A stretch of DNA of 64,000 nt, from the NCBI RefSeq assembly GCF_015291745.1, contig NZ_CP030059.1, forward strand, positions 1,267,501-1,331,500, written 5' to 3'. The translations under genes and the position numbers were made by a program. Positions 53,740 through 63,754 of this stretch are shown piece by piece; the stretch's first letter is position 1, and the number at the start of each line of letters is the position of its first letter. The stretch is from Bradyrhizobium sp. CCBAU 53351. GTDB taxonomy: Bacteria; Pseudomonadota; Alphaproteobacteria; Rhizobiales; Xanthobacteraceae. The notes beneath the pieces are model-generated. The model was not told the DNA's origin. It saw nothing but the letters and a program-made list of their open reading frames with translations, and made no database searches.

Positions 53740-54360
53740 ATGATGTCCATGCAAGCCTATCTCGCCTTCCTCGCCGCCTGCATTGCGCTTGCGCTGCTGC
53801 CGGGGCCGATCGTCACTCTCGTCATCGCCAACGGCCTGCGCCACGGCACGCGGGCCGCGCTCACCAACGTGGCCGGTGCGCAAGCCGGGCTTGCCATCGT
53901 CATCGGCATCGTCGCGATCGGCCTGACATCACTGATGGCGACCATGGGCTATTGGTTCGACTGGGTGCGCTTTGCCGGCGCCGCTTACCTCGTCTGGCTC
54001 GGCATCAAGCTGATCTGGGCGCCGGTCGAGGGCGTCGATGTCGATACGCCGCCTCCGCCGCCACGCGGCGGCTTCTTCCTGCAAGGGTTTCTGGTGCTGC
54101 TGTCGAACCCGAAGGTGCTGGTGTTCTTCGGCGCCTTCATCCCGCAGTTCATGGACTTGAACCAGCCGCACTTTCCGCAAGTCGCGCTCCTGGGTGCGAC
54201 CTTCATGGTCACCGCCGTGATGACGGATGCGCTCTACGCCATCGCCGCCGGCCGCGCGCGAAAATTCTTCTCGGCGCGCCGCACGCGGATGATGTCGCGC
54301 ATCTCCGGCGGCTTCATGATCGGCGGCGGCATCTGGCTGGCGCTGACCCGGGCGAAATAA
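53740..54360 (+). CDS. LysE/RhtB family amino acid exporter
   Basis: A 206-residue inner-membrane exporter with six hydrophobic segments. It starts QAYLAFLAACIALALLPGPIVTLVIANGLRHGTRAALTNVAGAQAGLAI (the family PGP...RGxxxxxxNxxGxxxG pattern), then WVRFAGAAYLVWLGIKL and LSNPKVLVFFGAFIPQF. The exported amino acid or homoserine lactone is unknown. It follows the LVIVD gene by 67 bases. Confidence 0.9.
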   Translation: MMSMQAYLAFLAACIALALLPGPIVTLVIANGLRHGTRAALTNVAGAQAGLAIVIGIVAIGLTSLMATMGYWFDWVRFAGAAYLVWLGIKLIWAPVEGVDVDTPPPPPRGGFFLQGFLVLLSNPKVLVFFGAFIPQFMDLNQPHFPQVALLGATFMVTAVMTDALYAIAAGRARKFFSARRTRMMSRISGGFMIGGGIWLALTRAK

Positions 54361-54441
54361 CCTCCGCGGACACGTCTCGGCTTGAACCATTTGCAGCGGC
54401 GATGCGTCCAATCGGACATTGCCGCTGACGAAGGTTTTGCC

Positions 54442-55425
54442 GTGCCCGATCTGCCCTGGACCGTCTATGCGATGCTGCTCGCGCCACTTGGACTCCTCCT
54501 GGTTGCCGCCATCGTCAAGACCTGGCAGGTGCGCGAGGCACGAAGCTGGCTATTGGCGCCGGGTAAGGTCGTTGTCTCGGCTGCAGAGGTGCGCGAGGTC
54601 AGGGTCTCCGACAGCGACCGCGAGGACGGCTATCGCCTCGAGAAACGCAATTTTGCGAACGTGACTTACGAATATGCGGTCGGCGGCCGCAAGCTGCGCG
54701 GTGGCCGCATCTCGATCGGAGAGGATCTCGGCAATTTCGAGGTCGCCGAGAAGCTCGCAAAGTATCCCGCCGGAAGCATCGTCACCGTCTACTACAATCC
54801 GCGCCATCCCGAGCAGGCCGTGCTGGAGCGCGACCTGCCCAAGGGACTGTGGGGCTGCCTCGGCATCGGCACGGCGATCGTGTTTGGCATCGTGTTCGGC
54901 TCGGCGTTCGGGCTCAACCAGACTTATGCATACCTCGCGCACCACATCGCCCGGCCCGATCTCGCGGGCCTCGTCGTCGGCCTCGGCGCGTTCGGCCTCG
55001 TTATCGCACTGATGGGATATGGGGTGCGACGTCAGGCGTCGATGGCCGCACGCTGGCCGGTCGTGCAGGGCACGATCAAGCTGTCGGCGCCCGAGCATTA
55101 TTACGAGGCCAGCGAGCCGGGCGAGCGCCGCGGTACCGAGATGTTCGGCAGGCGCGTGACCTACACCTATCGCTACCAGAACGTCAGCTACACCAATGAA
55201 TGCGCGCGCGTTGCGGCCGGCACCCCGTCGGGGTCCGAGAAGATGTTAAAGAAGCTCATGGCGCGCTACCAGGACGGCGCGACCGTCGAGGTCCGCGTCA
55301 ATCCCGACAACCCGGTCGAGGCAACGCTCGATGCAAACGGTGCGAGCCGCATCGCCTGGCTGCTGTGGGGCATCGCCGCGATCTTCGCCGCGCTCGCGCT
55401 GTTCGTCGCAACGCGAGGCGGCTAA
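54442..55425 (+). CDS. DUF3592 domain membrane protein
   Basis: A 327-residue protein with an N-terminal helix (LPWTVYAMLLAPLGLLLVAAIV), a first DUF3592-like unit (FANVTYEYAVGGRKLRGGRISIGED ... YPAGSIVTVYYNPRHPEQAVLE), two middle helices, a second unit (RRVTYTYRYQNVSYTN ... YQDGATVEVRVNPDNPVEATLD) and a C-terminal helix. The role is unknown. GTG 54442 with AAGG 7 bases upstream is the likely start; TTG 54382 is an alternative. Its 3' end overlaps the convergent N-formylglutamate amidohydrolase gene by 4 bases. Confidence 0.78.
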   Translation: MPDLPWTVYAMLLAPLGLLLVAAIVKTWQVREARSWLLAPGKVVVSAAEVREVRVSDSDREDGYRLEKRNFANVTYEYAVGGRKLRGGRISIGEDLGNFEVAEKLAKYPAGSIVTVYYNPRHPEQAVLERDLPKGLWGCLGIGTAIVFGIVFGSAFGLNQTYAYLAHHIARPDLAGLVVGLGAFGLVIALMGYGVRRQASMAARWPVVQGTIKLSAPEHYYEASEPGERRGTEMFGRRVTYTYRYQNVSYTNECARVAAGTPSGSEKMLKKLMARYQDGATVEVRVNPDNPVEATLDANGASRIAWLLWGIAAIFAALALFVATRGG

Positions 55426-56228
55426 CCGACCAGCAGCTCCGGCCGCAGCTCCGCCTCGATCTCGCCAAGGATCCGCGCCAGCCGTTCGGCCCATTGCCGC
55501 TGGCCGGAGGGGTCCGTGATCAGATCCTGCCGGATCTCGATGCCGGTGTTGACGAGGCCGCGTCCTTCGCCGTGGACCGGGATGGTGTAGTCGGTGAGGT
55601 CGCTGACCGCATAAGGCTCGTTGTCGCCGACGACGAGATCGCCTTCCGCGCGCAGATGCCTGAGCAGGAGCTGCGGCAGCACGGTGTCGCGGTTGTAGAG
55701 CGCGGCGATGTGCCAGGGCCGCGCGACGCCGGCATAGACTGGCGTGAAGCTGTGCAGCGACACCAGCACGGTCGGCCGCTTGGCGTGCAGGCGGGCGTCG
55801 ATCGCGGCATCGATGCGATCATGATAGGGCTCGAAGATCTCGCGCCGCCGCGCCTCGCGCTCGTCATCCGAGATGCCTTCGTTGCGCGGAATCGCCGTCG
55901 CCTCGGAGATGACCGGGATCGAGCTTGCCGCGGCAGGGGGGCGGTTACAGTCGATCACGAGCCGCGAATAGCGCTGCGCGATCAGATGGGCGTCGAGTAA
56001 CTTGGCAAGCCCGTCGGCGACGCCGGCAATGCCGATGTCCCAGCCGATGTGCCTGACGAGCTCGCTTTCCGCGATGCCGAGGTCTCCGAGCGCGCGCGGC
56101 AGCACCCGACCGTAATGATCCGAGGTGAGCAGGAAGGGCGATCGTCCCTCCGCATTCACCTCATGCACGGGCGCAATGTCGCCCTCGCCGAGCAGTTGAT
56201 CGGTCGCCTCGGCCGTATGCAGGTCCAT
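55422..56228 (-). CDS. N-formylglutamate amidohydrolase family protein
   Basis: A 268-residue protein. The family segments are FLLTSDHYGRVLP, IGWDIGIAGVADGLAKLLDAHLIAQRYSRLVIDCNRPP, VLVSLHSFTPVYAG, and DNEPYAVSDLTDYTIPVHGEGRGLVNTGIEIRQDLI. HutG-type members hydrolyse N-formylglutamate at the end of histidine breakdown, but no hut gene is near and many relatives act on other substrates. Confidence 0.87.
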   Translation of the reverse strand: MDLHTAEATDQLLGEGDIAPVHEVNAEGRSPFLLTSDHYGRVLPRALGDLGIAESELVRHIGWDIGIAGVADGLAKLLDAHLIAQRYSRLVIDCNRPPAAASSIPVISEATAIPRNEGISDDEREARRREIFEPYHDRIDAAIDARLHAKRPTVLVSLHSFTPVYAGVARPWHIAALYNRDTVLPQLLLRHLRAEGDLVVGDNEPYAVSDLTDYTIPVHGEGRGLVNTGIEIRQDLITDPSGQRQWAERLARILGEIEAELRPELLVG

Positions 56229-56302
56229 CCTGATTGCCTATGAAACGATTGCGTGTTGAAACGAGTAACGATATTGCACCGACGTCGCAACGTTAGAACA
56301 GC

Positions 56303-56701
56303 ATGACCTCCGATCGCCTCTTCGTCTACGGCACCCTGATGCGGGGCTTCGACCATCCGATGGCGCGGCTGCTGGCGGGGCACGCGGATTTTCTGGGCGA
56401 GGCGACCTGCCGCGGCCGGCTGGTTCTGGTGAAGCACTATCCGGGATTGCTGCTGTCGGAGACGGCCACCGACATCGTCCATGGCGAGCTCTTCCGGATG
56501 CGCGTGCCTGAGGAGCTGTTGGCCGAGCTCGACATGTATGAGGCCTGCGGCGAGGGCTTTCCCGAGCCGACCGAATATCTGCGCCGGCTGGTCGACGTGA
56601 CGCTGCCGGATGGTGCCACGGAGAAGGCCTGGACCTACGTCTACAACTGGCCGGTCACCGATCTGCCGCGCATCGAATCCGGGCGATTCCTGGAGCATTA
56701 A
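56303..56701 (+). CDS. Gamma-glutamylcyclotransferase-like protein
   Basis: A 132-residue AIG2/GGCT-fold protein. The YGTLMRG substrate loop is at residues 9-15 and the catalytic E80 sits in LDMYEACGEGFPEPTEY. Members form 5-oxoproline from gamma-glutamyl peptides or amines. It ends 4 bases inside the convergent chlorite dismutase gene. Confidence 0.87.
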   Translation: MTSDRLFVYGTLMRGFDHPMARLLAGHADFLGEATCRGRLVLVKHYPGLLLSETATDIVHGELFRMRVPEELLAELDMYEACGEGFPEPTEYLRRLVDVTLPDGATEKAWTYVYNWPVTDLPRIESGRFLEH

Positions 56702-57261
56702 GCCGACAGCGCTTCCTTCACCATGCGCACGTCGACCTCGTGCTCGACGTAGCGCCACTCCTCGGTCTGCCGGAGCATCGCGACCAGCTCCTCGAACAGC
56801 GAGGCGTGCGCCGGGGCGAATTCGAACCATGTGAGGAAGTCGAAGGGGCCGCCGAGGTCGCGGCAATGATAGAGCTGGCGCGCGATGGCGGGCAGGAAAC
56901 GAAGACTGCTCGCGATGTGGTGCGATCTGTCCTCGAAGATCTGGCGCCGCTCGTCCTGTGTCAGATCCCACCAGGCCTGCGACTTGCGGATCGGGATCAG
57001 TGCCGCGCTGGTGGCCTCTACCCGGCCGAGCCCGGCCTGCACGGCCACGAGCTGCTGCTTCTCAGGCCTTTCGGTGTAGCGCAGGCTGCTGGCGACGCCG
57101 ACCAGCCGCCAGGCATTGCGCGAGGGCACCAGCGGCAACGAGACCGCCTCGCTGTCGGTGACCGACAGCGCCGGTACGAAGGGCAGGGGCTCGCCCGTCA
57201 CTGCTGCGACCGAGGTCACCCGCCAGCCCCCGCTCTGGCCGCCGCGAAACGTCCTGAACAT
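56698..57261 (-). CDS. cld: Chlorite dismutase, dimeric (clade 2) type
   Basis: A short, 187-residue haem enzyme that converts chlorite to chloride and oxygen. The sequence is close to what I recall of Nitrobacter winogradskyi Cld. Proximal haem ligand H115 and distal R128 are present with the required 13-residue spacing (SHHIASSLRFLPAIARQL), followed by YHCRDLGGPFDFLTWFEFAP. The distal arginine separates real chlorite dismutases from coproheme decarboxylases (HemQ), which have Gln there. No chlorate-reduction genes are nearby, so it may serve in detoxification. Its start is 160 bases from the divergent dnaG. Confidence 0.87.
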   Translation of the reverse strand: MFRTFRGGQSGGWRVTSVAAVTGEPLPFVPALSVTDSEAVSLPLVPSRNAWRLVGVASSLRYTERPEKQQLVAVQAGLGRVEATSAALIPIRKSQAWWDLTQDERRQIFEDRSHHIASSLRFLPAIARQLYHCRDLGGPFDFLTWFEFAPAHASLFEELVAMLRQTEEWRYVEHEVDVRMVKEALSA

Positions 57262-57422
57262 GGCCCATGGAAGCGTGGAACCGGGCGCGGTTCAAGCTTT
57301 CCGTCGAAACTTTCACCTGTGAATAGCCGGGAGAAGCCACACATGCTTCGTATTTCCCGGGGCCGTCCCTATATGCCTATCCGGTTGGCCATAACGTCCG
57401 ACTCAGCCCAGAAATCAGCATA

Positions 57423-59435
57423 ATGCGCTTCACGCCCCAATTCCTCGACGAGCTTCGTGCCCGGCTTTCGGTCTCCGAAGTCGTGGGCAAGCGCGTGAAG
57501 TTGAAGAAGGCGGGGCGGGAGTGGAAGGGGCTGTCGCCGTTCCAGCAGGAAAAGACGCCGTCCTTCTACGTCAACGACCAGAAGGGCTTTTACCACGACT
57601 TCTCCTCCGGCAAGCACGGCGACATCATCTCCTTCGTGATGGAGACCGACGGCGTGCCGTTCGCCGAAGCCGTGGAGCGGCTCGCGGGCATGGCGGGCCT
57701 GGCGCTGCCGGCGGTGACGCCGGATGCGGCGCGGCAGGAGCAGCGGCGCCGCACGCTGCATGACGTCATGGACCTCGCCGCGACCTATTTCGCGGAGACG
57801 CTGGCCTCGCGCCTGGGTGCCAAGGCGCGCGGCTATCTCGCCGACCGCGCCATCTCGCCGGCGACGCAATTGCAGTTCCGCCTCGGCTATGCCCCGCCGG
57901 ATCGCTTCGCGCTGAAGGAGCATCTCGGCAAGCTCGGCGTGTCCGTCGACGACATGGTCGAGACCGGCTTGCTGGTCGCCGGCGACGACATCCCCGTGCC
58001 TTACGACCGCTTCCGCGATCGCGTGATGTTTCCGATCACGGATTTGCGCGGCCGCGTCATCGCCTTCGGCGGGCGTGCGCTGGAGAAGGACGTACCGGCA
58101 AAATACCTGAATTCGCCGGAGACGCCGCTCTTCCACAAGGGCGACAATCTCTACAACCACCAGACCGCACGCAAGGCGACCCATGACGGCGCATCGCTGA
58201 TCGTGGTCGAAGGCTATGTCGACGTCATCGCGATGGTCACCACCGGTTTTCCCGGCGCCGTCGCGCCGCTCGGCACCGCGCTCACCGAAAGCCAGCTCGC
58301 GCTGCTCTGGAAGATGGCGGACGAGCCGATCCTCTGCTTCGACGGCGACCGCGCCGGCCAGAAGGCGGCGTATCGCGCTGCGGATCTTGCCTTGCCCTAT
58401 CTCGCGCCCGGGAAGAGTCTTCGTTTCGCGCTGCTGCCGGAAGGGCAGGACCCCGACGATCTCGCACGCTCCGGCGGGCGCGGCGCGATCGAGGAGGTGA
58501 TTGGAGCGGCCCGCCCGCTCGCCGACATGATCTGGTCGCGCGAGCTCGAAGGCGGCAATTTCGCTACCCCTGAACGCCGCGCCGCGCTGGAAGCGCGCAT
58601 CAAGGAGCTGACCAACGGCATCCGCGACGAGGTGGTGCGGCGCTATTACCGCGACGAATTCGTCGAGCGGCTGCAGCGCGCCTTTGCCCCCGAAGGCGGG
58701 CGCGGCGGCTTCGGCGGCCGGGGCAATTTCCGCCAAGGCCAGGGCGGCGGCCGCGCCTTCCAGCCCAGGGGCGGCGGCGCGAATCGATTCGGCGGTCAGG
58801 GATTCGGTGGAGGCCGCCGGGGGCCGGCCGGCCCCACCCCGCTACCGTCAGGCCCCTATCAGGCGGCCAGCCCCCAGCTGGCGGCCAGCCCGATCATGAG
58901 GGGACAGCGCAGCGCCATCTCGCGCCGGGAGGCCCTGATCCTGCAAATTCTGATCAACCACCCCTGGCTGCTGCACGATCATCTTGAGGAAGTCGCGGCC
59001 CTGGAGCTCGCCCATCCCGAAGTCCACAAGCTCCGGGCCGGCATCATCGCCGCCTTCGCCAACGACCACCACCATTCGCCTGATCCCGAAGAGCAGGCCG
59101 AGAAGATGCGGTCCGATCTCGAAAAGGGCGGATTTGCGCAAGTTCTTCAAAGGGTTGAGAGCGGCATCACCACCGCGGCGGTGTGGGGCGCGCGCGAGGG
59201 CGCGGCACGGGACGACGTTCTCTCCACCTGGCATCAGCTCGTTGCCTTGCATCGGCAATGGCATTCACTACTTAGGGAGTTGAAGGACGCCGAGCTGGCC
59301 TTGGGGGAGGACCCCAGCGAGGCCAATTTGGCGTGGCTGCGTGACGTCAAGGCCCGGATGGCCGAGGTCGATGGCACCGAAGCCCTGATCGAGGGTTTTG
59401 GCGAGCTGTCGGGCCGGTTCCAGAAGAGCGTGTGA
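57423..59435 (+). CDS. dnaG: DNA primase
   Basis: DnaG makes RNA primers at the replication fork. The 670-residue protein has an N-terminal zinc-ribbon-like region, a TOPRIM catalytic core (VVEGYVDVIAM and CFDGDRAGQKAA) and a C-terminal helicase-binding domain. The usual CHCC zinc ligands are S38, Q41, D59 and S62 here, so the zinc site appears lost. A Gly/Arg-rich linker (about residues 420-475, with GGFGGRGNFRQ and GGQGFGGGRRG) joins the core to the C-terminal domain. rpoD follows in the usual macromolecular-synthesis order. Confidence 0.95.
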   Translation: MRFTPQFLDELRARLSVSEVVGKRVKLKKAGREWKGLSPFQQEKTPSFYVNDQKGFYHDFSSGKHGDIISFVMETDGVPFAEAVERLAGMAGLALPAVTPDAARQEQRRRTLHDVMDLAATYFAETLASRLGAKARGYLADRAISPATQLQFRLGYAPPDRFALKEHLGKLGVSVDDMVETGLLVAGDDIPVPYDRFRDRVMFPITDLRGRVIAFGGRALEKDVPAKYLNSPETPLFHKGDNLYNHQTARKATHDGASLIVVEGYVDVIAMVTTGFPGAVAPLGTALTESQLALLWKMADEPILCFDGDRAGQKAAYRAADLALPYLAPGKSLRFALLPEGQDPDDLARSGGRGAIEEVIGAARPLADMIWSRELEGGNFATPERRAALEARIKELTNGIRDEVVRRYYRDEFVERLQRAFAPEGGRGGFGGRGNFRQGQGGGRAFQPRGGGANRFGGQGFGGGRRGPAGPTPLPSGPYQAASPQLAASPIMRGQRSAISRREALILQILINHPWLLHDHLEEVAALELAHPEVHKLRAGIIAAFANDHHHSPDPEEQAEKMRSDLEKGGFAQVLQRVESGITTAAVWGAREGAARDDVLSTWHQLVALHRQWHSLLRELKDAELALGEDPSEANLAWLRDVKARMAEVDGTEALIEGFGELSGRFQKSV

Positions 59436-59514
59436 AGAAAAGAATCATGCGGACGGCCGGGGCCGGAACCGCTAAAAGACTCGCCAAATCTTGGGTTTGG
59501 CGGCAAAAACAGGG

Positions 59515-59530
59515 TTAATCGAGGCTTAAC
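59515..59530. promoter_or_regulatory. CtrA-type box between dnaG and rpoD
   Basis: TTAATCGAGGCTTAAC is TTAA-N7-TTAAC, an exact match to the extended CtrA consensus. It sits 80 bases after the dnaG stop and 283 bases before the rpoD start. The rest of this 377-base gap shows no supported gene. Confidence 0.5.
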
Positions 59531-59812
59531 GGTCTTGTAGCACTTTGGCCATCAGGCGGCCGCAGGCAGAACAGACGCGTCAGGAATGAATCCGCGCAAT
59601 CGCTGTTGGCACTTCACCTGCATCCGCTGCGACAAAGAGGCTGACGAAGCGTTAGGCAATTCCGGCGAGAGAAGGTTGGGGGTGGCGATAGACATGCGCG
59701 CCGCCCTTTCCGTGTCGAGAGCTGCCGAAGCGAGAGCGTCGGGCAACAGGTTCATGTGAATTCACGCGGACGCGGCGCAGCGTCCTGCATGAAGCGCGTT
59801 TAGGAGCAATGG

Positions 59813-61957
<2,145 letters not shown>

Positions 61958-61999
61958 TTGGGATTCAGCCCGGGCTCGACTCGGCCATTCATCCAAACG

Positions 62000-62034
62000 A
62001 AAGCGGCGGGGGTAAGCCCGCCGCTTTTGTTTCT
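62000..62034 (+). terminator. Rho-independent terminator of rpoD
   Basis: A perfect 11-bp stem (62000-62010 with 62017-62027) and a 6-base loop followed by TGTTTC. On the other strand it faces the reverse-transcriptase gene and may also serve it. Confidence 0.88.
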
Positions 62035-62059
62035 GGATGGGGAATTTGCCTAGCTCGAA

Positions 62060-63295
62060 CTAAGCGAAAAGATCGCTATTAGTTTCGTCGAAATCGACAT
62101 GGCTCATACCAAGAAATTTTCGTTGGTCGTCGGTTAAACGAGAGAGAGCCTTTTCTCCGAAAAGATCGAGAAAAATATCACCAATTATCTTTCGCGATGT
62201 CCCCCGGAGCGCGGAATCAAGTGAGACGAAGTTGTGAGCACCTTTGTAAATCGAGAAGTATGCTGAAATCGAATCCCAAACGTCGATGATCGTCTCTTGA
62301 AAATTGCTGTCTGCTTTCATGCGGGCCTGGATGGTGTATTCGTCCTCTAGCTTGCGCGCGATTTTTTGAATCTGTTTGGTGGCAACTCGCCAGACAGCCT
62401 GCTTATCATCTCCGACTCTGACAATTTCTCTGCCAAGGAAATCGATTGGATCGTCTGGGCCGAGAAGCTGCGTCTTGGACACATCGCTCATGCCAGGGAT
62501 TGACAAGCTAATGCGAGCCAGAGCGTCGCTGATTATCTTATGGCCTTTTTGGGCTTCTTGTTTGGTTTCAAAAAATGCCGCTATGTCATCCGCGTAGCGG
62601 ACCATTCTCACGCCAAGATACTCCATACGACTGTCAAATTCTGAAAGTACTAAGTTCGCCAAGATTGGCGACAGCGGCATTCCTTGTCTTATGCCATGCC
62701 CAAGCTGTATGCCGTGCTTTGAAATTTTGGCGCGATTCCAGATCGTGGGCTTCACCTCACAATCAATGAACTTGGAGATTATGGGAACGAGACTGTGCTT
62801 GCCGAGTGCTTTGCCCACGCGAGCTTTGAGATATTGGCGCGGTATTCTGTCAAAGAAGGACTCGATATCAGTCTTGAGGCACCAATCGTAAGATTGCCGA
62901 TATCCTACAGTCGCTTTAATGGCGGCTTCCGTTCCTAGGTCGCGCAAAAAGCCGAACGACGATGAATTGTATATTGGGAATTTTCGGTTCTTATCGAGAT
63001 AGAAGATGATCGCTCGTTGGACGAGACGATCGCACACCGTAGGGATGCAGATCATTCTTTCTTTTTCCGAGTTCGGCTTCGGAATAAAGACAGCCTTTAA
63101 CTGTGATGGCCCATATTGGCCCTGCTTCAATCTGCGAGCGAGTATGGCGAGATTGTTGTCTAGGTTCGCAGCGAACGCTGAGGCGGTTATGTTGTCGACT
63201 CCCGGTCGACCAGCACTCGGAGAGGAATCTCGAGACTCGTTCCAAGCCAACCGCAGCTTGGACTTTGAAAGGATTCTTGTTGGTCTCGGCGTCAT
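62060..63295 (-). CDS. Stand-alone reverse transcriptase
   Basis: A 411-residue RNA-directed DNA polymerase. The N-terminal finger part is group II-intron-like (LRLAWNESRD...PGVDNITASAF, KAVFIPKPNSEKERMICIPTVCDRLVQRAI). Catalytic residues are D143 (KTDIESFFD) and the YADD box at 234-237, with FLG at 286-288. Motif 4 is QGMPLSPILAN: it has SP rather than the SQ of diversity-generating retroelements. The thumb and C-terminal tail carry no maturase or endonuclease signature, and no intron domain V RNA is seen. Wobble bases are AT-richer than in rpoD. A group II-like or defence-associated (UG/DRT) RT is possible. Confidence 0.85.
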   Translation of the reverse strand: MTPRPTRILSKSKLRLAWNESRDSSPSAGRPGVDNITASAFAANLDNNLAILARRLKQGQYGPSQLKAVFIPKPNSEKERMICIPTVCDRLVQRAIIFYLDKNRKFPIYNSSSFGFLRDLGTEAAIKATVGYRQSYDWCLKTDIESFFDRIPRQYLKARVGKALGKHSLVPIISKFIDCEVKPTIWNRAKISKHGIQLGHGIRQGMPLSPILANLVLSEFDSRMEYLGVRMVRYADDIAAFFETKQEAQKGHKIISDALARISLSIPGMSDVSKTQLLGPDDPIDFLGREIVRVGDDKQAVWRVATKQIQKIARKLEDEYTIQARMKADSNFQETIIDVWDSISAYFSIYKGAHNFVSLDSALRGTSRKIIGDIFLDLFGEKALSRLTDDQRKFLGMSHVDFDETNSDLFA

Positions 63296-63343
63296 GCCGT
63301 TCGCACAAGCTCAGGATCGAGGATGTTGGTGCACCTAAGCTTG

Positions 63344-63634
63344 CTAGAACTGGCACCACCAGATGGTCAAAGACGCATCTGCTGGGTCTTGGAGCTTTGC
63401 AGCTGCCACGCTTGCGCGCGACACGCTCGGCTCGTGACAGATCACCGTCGTCTGGTCAATGGCGACAGTGAAGCCGCCACCAGATCCGGTAATTAGGTTG
63501 TTCGCCAGGCAAGTTCCCGCGAGCAGCGAAAGAACAAACCATGTACGAACGGTATCGGCCCACCGTCCCCGCTCTTTCGGCGCTCCGTCACAATTATCAA
63601 TAGTCCGCCTCTTAGCGTTACGCACCACGGACAT
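63344..63634 (-). CDS. Small membrane protein gene upstream of the reverse transcriptase
   Basis: A 96-residue frame. GGAGG lies 5 bases before ATG 63634, a strong ribosome site. It has a basic N-terminus, one hydrophobic helix (TWFVLSLLAGTCLANNLI), a GSGGG stretch, and then TTVICHEPSVSRASVAAAKL. That last part is the product of the 96-bp direct repeat copy at 63356-63451. The stop lies 48 bases before the RT start on the same strand. No family is recognised. Confidence 0.5.
   Translation of the reverse strand: MSVVRNAKRRTIDNCDGAPKERGRWADTVRTWFVLSLLAGTCLANNLITGSGGGFTVAIDQTTVICHEPSVSRASVAAAKLQDPADASLTIWWCQF
63356..63451. repeat. 96-bp direct repeat, copy 1
   Basis: Identical to copy 2 (63659-63754) except for one base: G at 63434 against T at 63737. 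It encodes the last third of the small membrane protein on the minus strand. The offset between copies is 303 bases, and both copies are in the same frame. Confidence 0.92.
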
Positions 63635-63658
63635 TGACACCTCCGTTGTTCTGCCGTG

Positions 63659-63754
63659 CCACCAGATGGTCAAAGACGCATCTGCTGGGTCTTGGAGCTT
63701 TGCAGCTGCCACGCTTGCGCGCGACACGCTCGGCTCTTGACAGATCACCGTCGT
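63659..63754. repeat. 96-bp direct repeat, copy 2
   Basis: The second copy lies upstream, on the minus strand, of the small membrane protein gene. Read in the same frame it gives CQEPSVSRASVAAAKL where copy 1 gives CHEPSVSRASVAAAKL. The frame stays open through both copies from 63874 to 63344. Confidence 0.92.

Noticed and set aside
62000..63300. Group II intron
   Set aside because: No domain V-like RNA hairpin or intron boundaries were seen on either side of the RT, and maturase and endonuclease parts are absent.
62060..63754. Diversity-generating retroelement
   Set aside because: The RT has SP, not SQ, in motif 4; there is only one repeat mismatch and no accessory Avd gene or C-type lectin target.
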